DNA from: Verrucomicrobiota bacterium
Lineage (GTDB): Bacteria; Verrucomicrobiota; Verrucomicrobiia; Opitutales; UBA2995
Direction: 5' to 3'
DNA length: 45,878 nucleotides
Assembly: GCA_027622555.1 (NCBI GenBank)
Contig: JAQBYJ010000037.1
Coordinates: 1 to 45,878, forward strand
Made by a program: the position numbers and the translations under genes. Each line of letters opens with the position of its first letter. Position 1 is the first letter of the stretch. Below the pieces are notes generated by a model, which searched no databases, was not told where the DNA came from, and saw only the letters and a list, made by a program, of their open reading frames with translations. Below are positions 17,510-24,834 of this stretch, piece by piece.

Positions 17510-18430
17510 TCATTCAACGGAGAATGCCAATAACACATTGCCCGGCATCGCACCTCCGATTGAATAACCGCTGTTGAAGAAAACCATTCCGTTGGCGACT
17601 ACAGGACCAGGACCATCAATGGAGCCTCCCTTAGCCTCTACGTTATTAATTGTATCAAATTTCCGGCTAGTATCGAAATCCCATAAGACCTGACCATCTC
17701 TACTATCGTAAGCCCTTGCATGACCATCAAGGCTTCCGGCGAAAACTACTCCTGGAATAACTGTCGGAGCCGATGAGTTGGCATTGTAGCAACCAGGCCT
17801 GCCTTCGCAAATTTCAGGATCTGATGTCGTTTTCCATATGACCTCTCCCGAGATCAAGTCTAGGGCATAGATTCCTGGGCTCGCCGGAAAAGTCGAATCG
17901 TCGCTGGCTTCGAAAATGTCGGAGTTTGGCGCATACACATATTCTCCATCCGATGCGATACCCCAATGGACCCCCCCCATGGTTCCGCCACGGCCAATCC
18001 TTTTCTTCCAGATAAGTCGACCATCAAAAGGATCTAAACAATGAACGACTCCTGATTTTTGGCCGGAAATCAAAACCTCAACTCCGTCCTTCTGACTCAC
18101 AAGGATAGGGGCGATGCCGAAATCGAAATCCGGACCTGACGCATCTTCGCAATTTGGATTATCTGGATTTGGGCATCCGCGCACGTAAATATCACCTGCT
18201 GTCCCTTGGTAACTCCAAATCAGTTTTCCGGTCTTAAGATCCAATGCCTGAAGGGCGTCTGAACTCTCGGTAGGCGGATTAGAGTAATTCTGGCCCGTGC
18301 CAACGTAAAGCGTTCCTCGTTTTGCATCGACAGTCGGGCTACACCATATGGCTCCTCCCGAAGGACCGTATTTCTTTGTCCCCGCTGAATTGAAGCCTCT
18401 CTCCGTGGCCTTTCCTTGTATGACGCGATG
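17510..18430 (-). pseudogene. 5'-truncated PQQ-type quinoprotein (beta-propeller) fragment
   Basis: About 305 residues match the C-terminal half of a pyrrolo-quinoline-quinone alcohol dehydrogenase-type propeller. The blade motifs are GTLYVGTGQNYSNPP, LQALDLKTGKLIWSYQG, GIYALDLISGEVIW, GVVFAGSLDGHARAYDSRDG and VLWDFDT. A full enzyme would have another 200-300 residues with a signal peptide at the N-terminus. Here the homologous sequence stops at about 18430, exactly where an IS3-like terminal repeat begins. The residues upstream of that point up to the formal ATG at 18499 are translated insertion-sequence DNA. The fragment is therefore very probably inactive. It reads toward the hydrolase gene on the same strand. 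Confidence 0.75.
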
Positions 18431-18431
18431 T

Positions 18432-18566
18432 TGAGCCTGCCCCGAAAAATGGGAGACATGTTGTGCTAAACAATGCATAAAATGAGAACAATGAGTCAAA
18501 GACGAAAGTATACGAAAGAATTCAAGGACAACGCCGTATCGCTGGTGTTATCGGGACGAGCAGCAT
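18432..18566 (+). mobile_element. IS3-family insertion sequence remnant (left end)
   Basis: A terminal-repeat-like TGAGCCTGCCCCGAAAAATG starts at 18432. Fifty bases further is a short open frame (18482-18568) reading MRTMSQRRKYTKEFKDNAVS and LVLSGRA. This is the helix-turn-helix start of an IS3-family OrfA. The frame ends after 28 residues and neither OrfB nor a right end is present, so only about 135 bases remain. The remnant truncates the quinoprotein gene on its left and abuts the start of the DUF3347-like gene on its right. Confidence 0.7.
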
Positions 18567-18568
18567 AA
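18482..18568 (+). pseudogene. IS3 OrfA N-terminal fragment
   Basis: This 28-codon frame (ATG at 18482, second ATG at 18491, TAA at 18566) encodes RRKYTKEFKDNAVSLVLSG. That matches the opening helix of IS3-family OrfA proteins, which normally run about 90-100 residues. The remaining helix-turn-helix and leucine zipper are missing. It is not expected to be functional. Confidence 0.7.
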
Positions 18569-18623
18569 GAAAACCAAAAACTATCTATCACCCGCAATCA
18601 TCTTCACCATACTTACACTGGGA

Positions 18624-19040
18624 ATGGTGAATCTTTCAGCCGAAACTGCGAACTCGGGCTCTCGATTGGATAAGCATGTAAAAACCTTGGACGCTACCAT
18701 TATCGACCAGTACGAGGCTGTCACCGAAGGGTTGGTTCAAGACAATCTGGACACAGCGAAAAACGCATCGTCTAAACTGGCTGCATCAGCAAGAGACGCG
18801 GGAAACCCAAGTATTGCCAATACCGCTTCTAAGGTTGCTGTAGCAAAATCGCTGGAGGATGCTCGCGGGGCTTTTAGAAATCTGAGCAGCCAAGTTATAA
18901 AACTGTCCCAGGGAAACTCGGACTATACGGTTATGACCTGTCCCATGGTGGAGAATGGCCGCTGGCTGCAAAGTGACGATAAAGTCTCTAATCCCTACAT
19001 GGGCCAAAAGATGCCGGGATGCGGCATGCCCGAGTCTTAG
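18624..19040 (+). CDS. DUF3347-like small protein with metal-binding-type C-terminus; start damaged
   Basis: The 138-residue product has a helical domain (residues 15-95: LDATIIDQYEAVTEGLVQDN, LAASARDAG, then ARGAFRNLSSQVIKL) typical of DUF3347 domains found beside CusB-like metal-efflux adaptors. A C-terminal CPMVENGRWLQ...NPYMGQKMPGCG motif resembles heavy-metal-binding segments with Cys and Met ligands. The frame continues upstream of this ATG to 18567 as KKTKNYLSPAIIFTILTLGM, an obvious signal peptide, but the codon where an ATG belongs is CAT, at the edge of the IS3 remnant. The original start was probably lost. Translation from 18624 would give a non-exported protein, so function is doubtful. 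Confidence 0.6.
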   Translation: MVNLSAETANSGSRLDKHVKTLDATIIDQYEAVTEGLVQDNLDTAKNASSKLAASARDAGNPSIANTASKVAVAKSLEDARGAFRNLSSQVIKLSQGNSDYTVMTCPMVENGRWLQSDDKVSNPYMGQKMPGCGMPES

Positions 19041-19111
19041 AAATGTAAAATGATGAAAGGGATGCAAAAGGACCACGGACCGAAGAAGTTCAATTAACTC
19101 CATCTCACTAT

Positions 19112-19150
19112 TGAAAGCGTCGCCGTTGTTCTTCGACGGCGCTTTTTTCT
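19112..19150 (+). terminator. Terminator after the DUF3347-like gene
   Basis: AAGCGTCGCCG pairs with CGACGGCGCTT (one wobble, one mismatch) around a TTGTTCTT loop, followed by a run of T (19143-19148). It is about 75 bases beyond the stop codon. Confidence 0.65.
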
Positions 19151-19320
19151 AGGAATAATCTTGCATGCCGTTTTTTGGCCTCCTTATCGGAGACGGTGCG
19201 ATCTCGGTGTATGTGCTGATGATCTGAATCCGCTCCCTTATTGTGATCTTGTTCGGATACTTCCTCGTGAGCTAATCAACGTGACAATCCGTGGAAATTA
19301 ATTTTTGCCACTAAGCATCG

Positions 19321-20586
19321 CTACACAATATCCACAATCGACCCGAACCCGGGATCGAACAAACGTCGGTAGGTCTTGATGGCAAAGCTATCTGTCATGC
19401 CGGCCAGGTAGTCGCAAAGAAGCCGGGCTTTTTCAGTTTCTGTTTCGGCTGCTTTTAAGCGGCCCTCGAGTTTTGGGGAAACCAGGCGAGGTGGGTTTTT
19501 CTCCTTCGAAGTGTAATTGTTTAGAAGCGCTTCGAAAAGGCGTTCGAGCATGCCATCTCCTTTATATTCAAGCTGCTTGACTCGAGTGCTTAAGAAAACG
19601 ATCTCGAACGCTATGCGTTTGTAGAGCTCGCTCTCCCTTTGTTTTGCAGGCTCCACCTTGAGCTCGAAACGGTAGCGGTTCGTGAGGTCGCTCATGAAAT
19701 TTTCGCGTTTAACCAGAGAACTTGCCTGAATGAACTGACCGATCTTGATTCCCAGCATAGCGTCCACGTTCCCTTTTTGGATAATACTGATAATAGTCTC
19801 CACATGGCTGGCATCCTCCTCACTCAGATCCACATTGGAAGCCCACCTTTGAATTTTATCAATGGTGATGAATTCAGCCCGGATGCCATCAGCAATATCG
19901 TGAATACTGTAGGCGGTGTCGTCCGCCCAATCCATGATCTGGCATTCCAGGCTCTTAAAACTATTCTTGGCCTTGAAGGTTGGAAGCTCCTGGTGGAGAT
20001 CTTTTCCTTCGAACACAAAATCCAGATAGTGCTTCTGGTCATCAAAAAGAAAATGGTTTTCCGGTTTGTCTCTTTCCGAAAACAGGGATTTGTATTTCAG
20101 AATCCCGTCTAGCAGTGCCCTTGTCGGACGCATGCCGGAGCGTTTCTTTAGATCAGAGTAGATCGTTTCAGTCAAAAGCCGAAGGGTTTGGGCGTTTCCT
20201 TCAAACCCACCGTAGGGTCGCATCAGACGATTGAGCGTCTTTTCCCCATTGTGGCCAAAGGGTGGGTGCCCCAGGTCGTGGGAGAGGCAAACCGCTTCCA
20301 CCAGATTTGGATCTACATAAAAGTCTTCTCCCAAGTGCTCACTCGATTTTTTAAGAAAACTGCAAATGGAGCGACCGATTTGACCCACCTCAATTGAGTG
20401 AGTGAGACGTGTCCGGTAAAAATCGTATTCTCCCGATTGAAACACCTGGGTTTTTGCCTGTAGTCGACGAAAGGCCGAGGTGTGGATAATCCTGTCGCGG
20501 TCCACTTCAAAACAGTTCCGATAATCGTCCGGCTGTCTCTCCGGTATGCTAGCCTCATCGAACGGCGTATAGAAAGAATTCTCCAT
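19321..20586 (-). CDS. dgt: Deoxyguanosinetriphosphate triphosphohydrolase-like protein (HD domain)
   Basis: The 421-residue cytoplasmic protein belongs to the dGTPase family, which splits dNTPs to a nucleoside and tripolyphosphate and so controls nucleotide pools. It shows the family opening RDRIIHTSAFRRLQAKTQVF, the metal-binding His in TRLTHSIEVGQIGR, and the HD pair in CLSHDLGHPPFGHNGE. The WADDTAYSIHDIADGI segment carries the later Asp ligand. Length matches the shorter dGTPase class. The gene diverges from a FAD oxidase gene with 87 bases between the two starts. Family assignment is firm; substrate preference among dNTPs is not readable. Confidence 0.93.
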   Translation of the reverse strand: MENSFYTPFDEASIPERQPDDYRNCFEVDRDRIIHTSAFRRLQAKTQVFQSGEYDFYRTRLTHSIEVGQIGRSICSFLKKSSEHLGEDFYVDPNLVEAVCLSHDLGHPPFGHNGEKTLNRLMRPYGGFEGNAQTLRLLTETIYSDLKKRSGMRPTRALLDGILKYKSLFSERDKPENHFLFDDQKHYLDFVFEGKDLHQELPTFKAKNSFKSLECQIMDWADDTAYSIHDIADGIRAEFITIDKIQRWASNVDLSEEDASHVETIISIIQKGNVDAMLGIKIGQFIQASSLVKRENFMSDLTNRYRFELKVEPAKQRESELYKRIAFEIVFLSTRVKQLEYKGDGMLERLFEALLNNYTSKEKNPPRLVSPKLEGRLKAAETETEKARLLCDYLAGMTDSFAIKTYRRLFDPGFGSIVDIV

Positions 20587-20673
20587 GTTCGTTCACTAAG
20601 GCGACCTACTGTCCTAGGATCAATCGGGAAAATCTATCTTGTGGACCAAAGTTTAACTGCTAATTCATTGAGT

Positions 20674-22104
20674 ATGCCAAAAAAGTCGGCCCTACAGGAA
20701 TTGAAGAAAAGACTGGGTGCTTCCGTAAAGACGGATGCCGACAGTTTATATTGGAAATCGTTTGATAGCAGTAAGCTGTCGTTTCCCATTGAGGCGGTGA
20801 TCCAACCCAAGAACGATAAGCAAATCGGAGTCCTTCTAAAATTGGCCAATCAATACAAGGTTCCGGTGACGACCCGCGGGTCTGGAACTTGCCTGACTGG
20901 TGCTGCGTCTCCGGTACAAGGTGGATGGGTCCTCGACCTGTCCGGGTGGAAGAAGGTCAGGATCGATAGCGAGAGTGGCATGGCTTACGTGGAAACGGGC
21001 GCTGTTCTGGAAACGATTAAGAAAAAGGCCGAACGGGTGGGTTGGTATTACCCGCCGGATCCTTCTTCCAAACGATTTTGTTCCATTGGTGGAACCATCG
21101 CCTGCAATGCCGGTGGCATGACCGGCGCAAAGTATGGAGTTACGCGGGATTATGTTTACGCCTTGGAGGGATTTTTACCCAATGGCGAATTTGTTCGTTG
21201 GGGAGCCGACGTGCGGAAGTATGTTTCCGGTTATAATATGAAGGACCTTTGGATCGGCAGTGAAGGTACTCTGGGCGTAATCACCCGCGCAGTTATGCGA
21301 CTGATTCCCAAACCGCCTTTGAAATGGACCCTGCTTACTGCCTTTAAAAATGACAGCCGTGCATTGGCCGCCGTCAAGGCATTGATGAAAGCCCGGCTTA
21401 TCCCTTCCATTCTGGAATTTCTGGACGACGAAACCGTGCTCTGCGCAGAACGTAGGACGGGTAAAGCATTTTTCCCCGGCGTTGGGCAGGCACCGATGGT
21501 GCTTCTCGAATTGGATGGCTATAAGGAATCGGTTGAGCGCGATCGAGAGAAAGTATTGGCCTGGGCAAAAGAACGCGGTCTCAAGTATTCAGAAACTTAT
21601 GACTTCGATGAAGCGGAACAGCTTTGGCAGGTTCGTCGGCAATCATCCCCTGCCATGTATGAAATGGGAAACACCAAGCTGAATGAAGATATCGTGGTTC
21701 CTCTCAGAAACCAGGCGGTCTTTATGCGGTTCATCAAACAATTGAAGCGGGAAACCGGCCTGGCTATTCCTACTTTCGGTCATGCTGCGGATGGGAACTT
21801 TCACGTGAACATCATGTTCAACCGGGGAGATAAAGTTCAGGAGCGAATTGCCAAGAAGGCCGTAATAAAACTGATGAAGACGGTTGTCGAAATGGGGGGT
21901 GCCATCACCGGCGAACATGGAGTAGGGCTTGCCAAATCTCCCTTCCTTAAGTTTCAACACAACAAAGCGGAAATTGCTGCCATGCGTGCCATCAAAGAAG
22001 TGCTCGATCCGAACAACATTATGAATCCTGGAAAGATTTTCGAGCCCTATGTTGTATGGGATAAAATCCCAGAGAAGGTTCAACTTCCCTGGGATCATAA
22101 GTAG
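20674..22104 (+). CDS. FAD-linked oxidase, GlcD/D-lactate dehydrogenase type
   Basis: I choose the ATG at 20674 (MPKKSALQELKKRLG, 476 residues). The open frame upstream overlaps the start of dgt and lacks family sequence. Residues about 40-215 are a FAD-binding PCMH domain (VTTRGSGTCLTGAASPVQGG, CSIGGTIACNAGGMTGAKYG). The C-terminal FAD-oxidase domain carries FGHAADGNFHVNIM and the signature ITGEHGVGLAKS. Such enzymes oxidise glycolate, D-lactate or other 2-hydroxyacids and hand electrons to the quinone pool or to partner iron-sulfur subunits. No GlcE or GlcF gene is adjacent, so a stand-alone D-lactate or glycolate dehydrogenase is likely. It converges with tonB, 12 bases apart. Confidence 0.92.
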   Translation: MPKKSALQELKKRLGASVKTDADSLYWKSFDSSKLSFPIEAVIQPKNDKQIGVLLKLANQYKVPVTTRGSGTCLTGAASPVQGGWVLDLSGWKKVRIDSESGMAYVETGAVLETIKKKAERVGWYYPPDPSSKRFCSIGGTIACNAGGMTGAKYGVTRDYVYALEGFLPNGEFVRWGADVRKYVSGYNMKDLWIGSEGTLGVITRAVMRLIPKPPLKWTLLTAFKNDSRALAAVKALMKARLIPSILEFLDDETVLCAERRTGKAFFPGVGQAPMVLLELDGYKESVERDREKVLAWAKERGLKYSETYDFDEAEQLWQVRRQSSPAMYEMGNTKLNEDIVVPLRNQAVFMRFIKQLKRETGLAIPTFGHAADGNFHVNIMFNRGDKVQERIAKKAVIKLMKTVVEMGGAITGEHGVGLAKSPFLKFQHNKAEIAAMRAIKEVLDPNNIMNPGKIFEPYVVWDKIPEKVQLPWDHK

Positions 22105-22116
22105 GATCTTCTTCGA

Positions 22117-22773
22117 TTATTTGAGGGTAAAATGAAAGGTTTGTCGCACACGTGTCGCGACGGCTTTGTTGTTTAGTTTTCCAGGTTCGAAACTCCATTG
22201 CCTGACTGAATCGCGCACACTCTCGGCGAATTCTCTATGGCTGGCTTTACTTATTCTGATATTCCTGACCTTGCCATCGGCAGTCACCACAAAGACAACT
22301 TCAACAAATCCTTCGATGCGTCCGCGTTTTAATGCGGATGGGAAAGCAGGGGCTGATTGCACAAGAGCTTGGGGATGTGAATCAAGATCCTCAGGTTCGT
22401 AGATCAGGTCTTTTATATCGATATCGGGGACCCGGAAATTCTTCATTACACCTCCATCGCCCGTTCCTCTGACTCCGCTGTAAAAATCAGTGACATCACG
22501 AATACTGGGTTTTTCTTTAGGAGCATTCAATTCGATTTCATCGTCTGGCTTATCCTCAGGTTTATCAGGTACGGGCGGATCTGGTGGCTTTGGAGGTACG
22601 TTAATCAAAAAGGGCTTTCTCTCCTCTTCATCCTTGGGAACCGTTGGTTCAGACGATAGTTGTGATAGGGGAAGAATAATAAACAGTCCGCCTGTTATCA
22701 GAATTGTGAATACCAGGCTGAGAGTTGTTCTTCCGGACTTACTTTCATAGATGGGGCTAGGTGGGTGTCTCAT
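22117..22773 (-). CDS. TonB family energy-transducing protein
   Basis: The preferred start is the ATG at 22773 (218 residues), which places a membrane anchor (about 20-40, TTLSLVFTILITGGLFIILP) at the expected distance. The upstream extension lacks family features. Next comes a Pro/Lys/Glu-rich periplasm-spanning linker (PPKPPDPPVPDKPEDKPDDE), then a TonB C-terminal domain (about 125-218) with FPSALKRGRIEGFVEVVFVV and VRQWSFEPGKLNN. TonB passes energy from ExbB-ExbD to outer-membrane receptors. No exbB or exbD gene adjoins it here. It follows leuA on the same strand but is insulated by the terminator at 22851-22884. Confidence 0.88.
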   Translation of the reverse strand: MRHPPSPIYESKSGRTTLSLVFTILITGGLFIILPLSQLSSEPTVPKDEEERKPFLINVPPKPPDPPVPDKPEDKPDDEIELNAPKEKPSIRDVTDFYSGVRGTGDGGVMKNFRVPDIDIKDLIYEPEDLDSHPQALVQSAPAFPSALKRGRIEGFVEVVFVVTADGKVRNIRISKASHREFAESVRDSVRQWSFEPGKLNNKAVATRVRQTFHFTLK

Positions 22774-22850
22774 GATCTGTTGAATGTTCGGGTTAAATGA
22801 TTGTTTCCTTATTAACGCCCTAACCCCTTGGTTTCTTAATCGTTCATACA

Positions 22851-22884
22851 AAAAAAGACCGGCCCTTTTGAGACCGGTCTTTTT
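22851..22884 (-). terminator. Rho-independent terminator downstream of leuA
   Basis: AAAAAGACCGG (22851-22861) and CCGGTCTTTTT (22873-22883) form an 11-pair stem with an 11-base loop. On the minus strand the stem is followed by a T tract, terminating leuA before tonB. The structure is symmetric and could also stop plus-strand transcripts. Confidence 0.85.
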
Positions 22885-22906
22885 TATGAGTAGAGTTGTT
22901 TCGATT

Positions 22907-24580
22907 TCAGGAAGTTTCTGAGCGATTGATTGCTGAAACGAGTGCTTTTAAACTCGCCAGCTCAATGTCGTTGTCGACACCGATCCCCCAGAAAAGGCCT
23001 GCATTATATTTTTGAATCTGCACATAGGCCGCCGCTTTCGTTCCAGAACCCAACCCGATTGAATGTTCAGAAAATGATACGAGATGGAAGTGCTTCAATT
23101 CATTTGCCCCAAGACCATTACAAAACGCATTGATCGGTCCGTTGCCTCGACCCTGGATTTTCTTGTCTTGTCCATTCCAGGATAGATCTGCAACCAATTC
23201 AATTTCTCTGGTTTCCGCAAAACGGGCTACCTCATTGAATGCTTTCACATTCAAAGGCGTTTCTTGCTTGGTGTATTCATTCAAAAACGATTCCAGGATT
23301 TCGCCGGGAGTAAGTTCCCGTGATAATTTATCCGCCAAATTCGAAACCAGATTCCCTAATTCAGGCCCCATCGATTTCGGTATCAGGTAGCCGAATTCAT
23401 TCTCCAAGACAAATGATACGCCGCCTTTTCCCGACTGACTATTGATGCGGATGATAGCCTCGTAGTCTCTCCCGATATCCTTGGGGTCGATCAGCAGGTA
23501 AGGGACTTGCCACAATGCGCCATCGGCAGGGTCCATTTGTTCCATCCCTTTTTTAATCGCATCCTGGTGTGAGCCGGAAAAGGCAGTGAAGACGAGGTCA
23601 CCACTGTAGGGATGCCTATCATGAACATCCATGCGTGTACATCTTTCGTAGATGTTGCGAATGGTCGTCAGATTAGTAAAATCAAGTCCCGAATCGATGC
23701 CCTGGGAATATAGGTTCAGCGCTACTATTACGATATCCAGATTACCGGTGCGCTCACCATTGCCAAACAGGGTCCCTTCCACGCGATCCGCACCAGCCAT
23801 CAACCCCAGCTCGGTCGCAGCGACCCCGGTCCCACGATCATTATGGGTATGTAAGCTTACGATAATCTGGTCCCGTTTTGAAAAATTGCGGCAGAACCAT
23901 TCTATCTGGTCAGCGTGTATGTTCGGCGTGGCCAACTCAACCGTGGCTGGCAGATTAAGAATAATGGATTCATCTGCCGCTGGATTCCACGTAGCGAACA
24001 CGGCTTCGCACACTTCCAGAGCGAACTCCATTTCAGTGTCCGAAAAACTTTCAGGTGAATACTGGAACAACACTTCAGTTTCCGGAACCGTACCTACCAA
24101 CTCACGAACCAAAGCTGTGCCCGTAACCGCGATGTCCTTGATCTCCTCTTTTGACAAACCGAAAGTTACCCGTCTTTGCAGAGGGTTGGTGGAATTGTAG
24201 AGATGGACTATCACCCTGGGCGCACCCTTGATGGCTTCAAAAGTTCGGCGAATCAGATGTTCACGAGCTTGAACAAGAACCTGAAGAGTAACGTCCTCCG
24301 GTATTAATTTGTCCTCAATCAGGCGGCGCAAGAAATTGTATTCCGTGTCGCTGGCTGAGGGAAACCCTACTTCGATTTGCTTGAATCCTACAGACACGAG
24401 CAAGTTGAACATCTCAAGCTTTTCTTCGATATTCATCGGGATGGCCAGGGCTTGGTTGCCATCGCGTAAATCGACGCTGCACCAAATGGGTGCTTTATCG
24501 ATAGTTTTTTCGGGCCATTGGCGATCTGGCAATGCCACGCCTTTAAATGGCTGATACTTTGTAATGGGTGCTTTTTGCAT
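22907..24580 (-). CDS. leuA: 2-isopropylmalate synthase
   Basis: The 557-residue enzyme condenses acetyl-CoA with 2-oxoisovalerate, the committed step of leucine biosynthesis, in the cytoplasm. It belongs to the longer LeuA type. The catalytic HMGL-like TIM barrel carries the metal-binding opening WCSVDLRDGNQALAIPM, a VGFPSASDTEYNF segment, LHTHNDRGTG and ADRVEGTLFGNGERTGN. A linker (about 400-435) leads to a C-terminal regulatory domain (about 440-557) that normally binds leucine for feedback inhibition. The start codon is followed by QKAPITKYQPFKGVALPDR, typical of the type. A leucine-rich leader peptide and alternative hairpins upstream indicate attenuation control. Confidence 0.96.
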   Translation of the reverse strand: MQKAPITKYQPFKGVALPDRQWPEKTIDKAPIWCSVDLRDGNQALAIPMNIEEKLEMFNLLVSVGFKQIEVGFPSASDTEYNFLRRLIEDKLIPEDVTLQVLVQAREHLIRRTFEAIKGAPRVIVHLYNSTNPLQRRVTFGLSKEEIKDIAVTGTALVRELVGTVPETEVLFQYSPESFSDTEMEFALEVCEAVFATWNPAADESIILNLPATVELATPNIHADQIEWFCRNFSKRDQIIVSLHTHNDRGTGVAATELGLMAGADRVEGTLFGNGERTGNLDIVIVALNLYSQGIDSGLDFTNLTTIRNIYERCTRMDVHDRHPYSGDLVFTAFSGSHQDAIKKGMEQMDPADGALWQVPYLLIDPKDIGRDYEAIIRINSQSGKGGVSFVLENEFGYLIPKSMGPELGNLVSNLADKLSRELTPGEILESFLNEYTKQETPLNVKAFNEVARFAETREIELVADLSWNGQDKKIQGRGNGPINAFCNGLGANELKHFHLVSFSEHSIGLGSGTKAAAYVQIQKYNAGLFWGIGVDNDIELASLKALVSAINRSETS

Positions 24581-24645
24581 TGGGCCTAAATTTTAAAATA
24601 ATTCTTCTGCTGTTTGTTTCTAAGAATAAATTCTCAGGTCTCTTT

Positions 24646-24684
24646 TAGTTTACCTTACGAAGCCCGGTAAACTATGGGCATAGT
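24646..24684 (-). promoter_or_regulatory. Mutually exclusive hairpins of a putative leu attenuator
   Basis: Read on the minus strand after the leader peptide, hairpin A is AACTAT-GCCC-ATAGTT (24684-24669). Hairpin B is TAGTTTACC (24674-24666) paired with GGTAAACTA (24654-24646). They share bases 24669-24674, so only one can form. No T tract follows hairpin B, so the switch may act through another structure or on translation rather than as a simple intrinsic terminator. Confidence 0.55.
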
Positions 24685-24697
24685 TAATTAGCTCCCC

Positions 24698-24760
24698 CTA
24701 AGGGAGTAGCAGCAGTAGGCCGTTTAGGAATAGTCCTAATGATGGGCAAATAATATTCAT
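24698..24760 (-). CDS. Leucine-rich leader peptide of leuA
   Basis: The 21-codon frame (ATG at 24760, TAG at 24698) encodes MNIICPSLGLFLNGLLLLLP. Eight of twenty residues are Leu, including five consecutive codons (CTA CTG CTG CTA CTC) near the end; two Ile codons also occur. It lies 117 bases upstream of leuA on the same strand. This is the classical arrangement in which ribosome stalling at Leu codons under leucine starvation changes RNA folding downstream. The composition is far from chance for such a short frame in this position. No strong Shine-Dalgarno is properly spaced; a GGAGG lies about 24 bases upstream. Confidence 0.75.
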   Translation of the reverse strand: MNIICPSLGLFLNGLLLLLP

Positions 24761-24834
24761 TGCTCGAAAAGAGATACGACTTTTCCTCCAAAAGGGCGGT
24801 GTGAGTCAAGCCAACTTTGTGAGCAATTGGTGGG

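Noticed and set aside
19108-19275. Minus-strand frame reading HEEVSEQDHNKGADSDHQHI and EAKKRHARLFLEKS, with coding-like composition
   Set aside because: It has no start codon after the preceding stop and overlaps the terminator at its end. It could be a gene remnant, but I cannot name a family.
24581-24834. T-box or other riboswitch upstream of leuA
   Set aside because: No T-box sequence or specifier-loop pattern was found. The Leu-rich leader peptide explains the region better.
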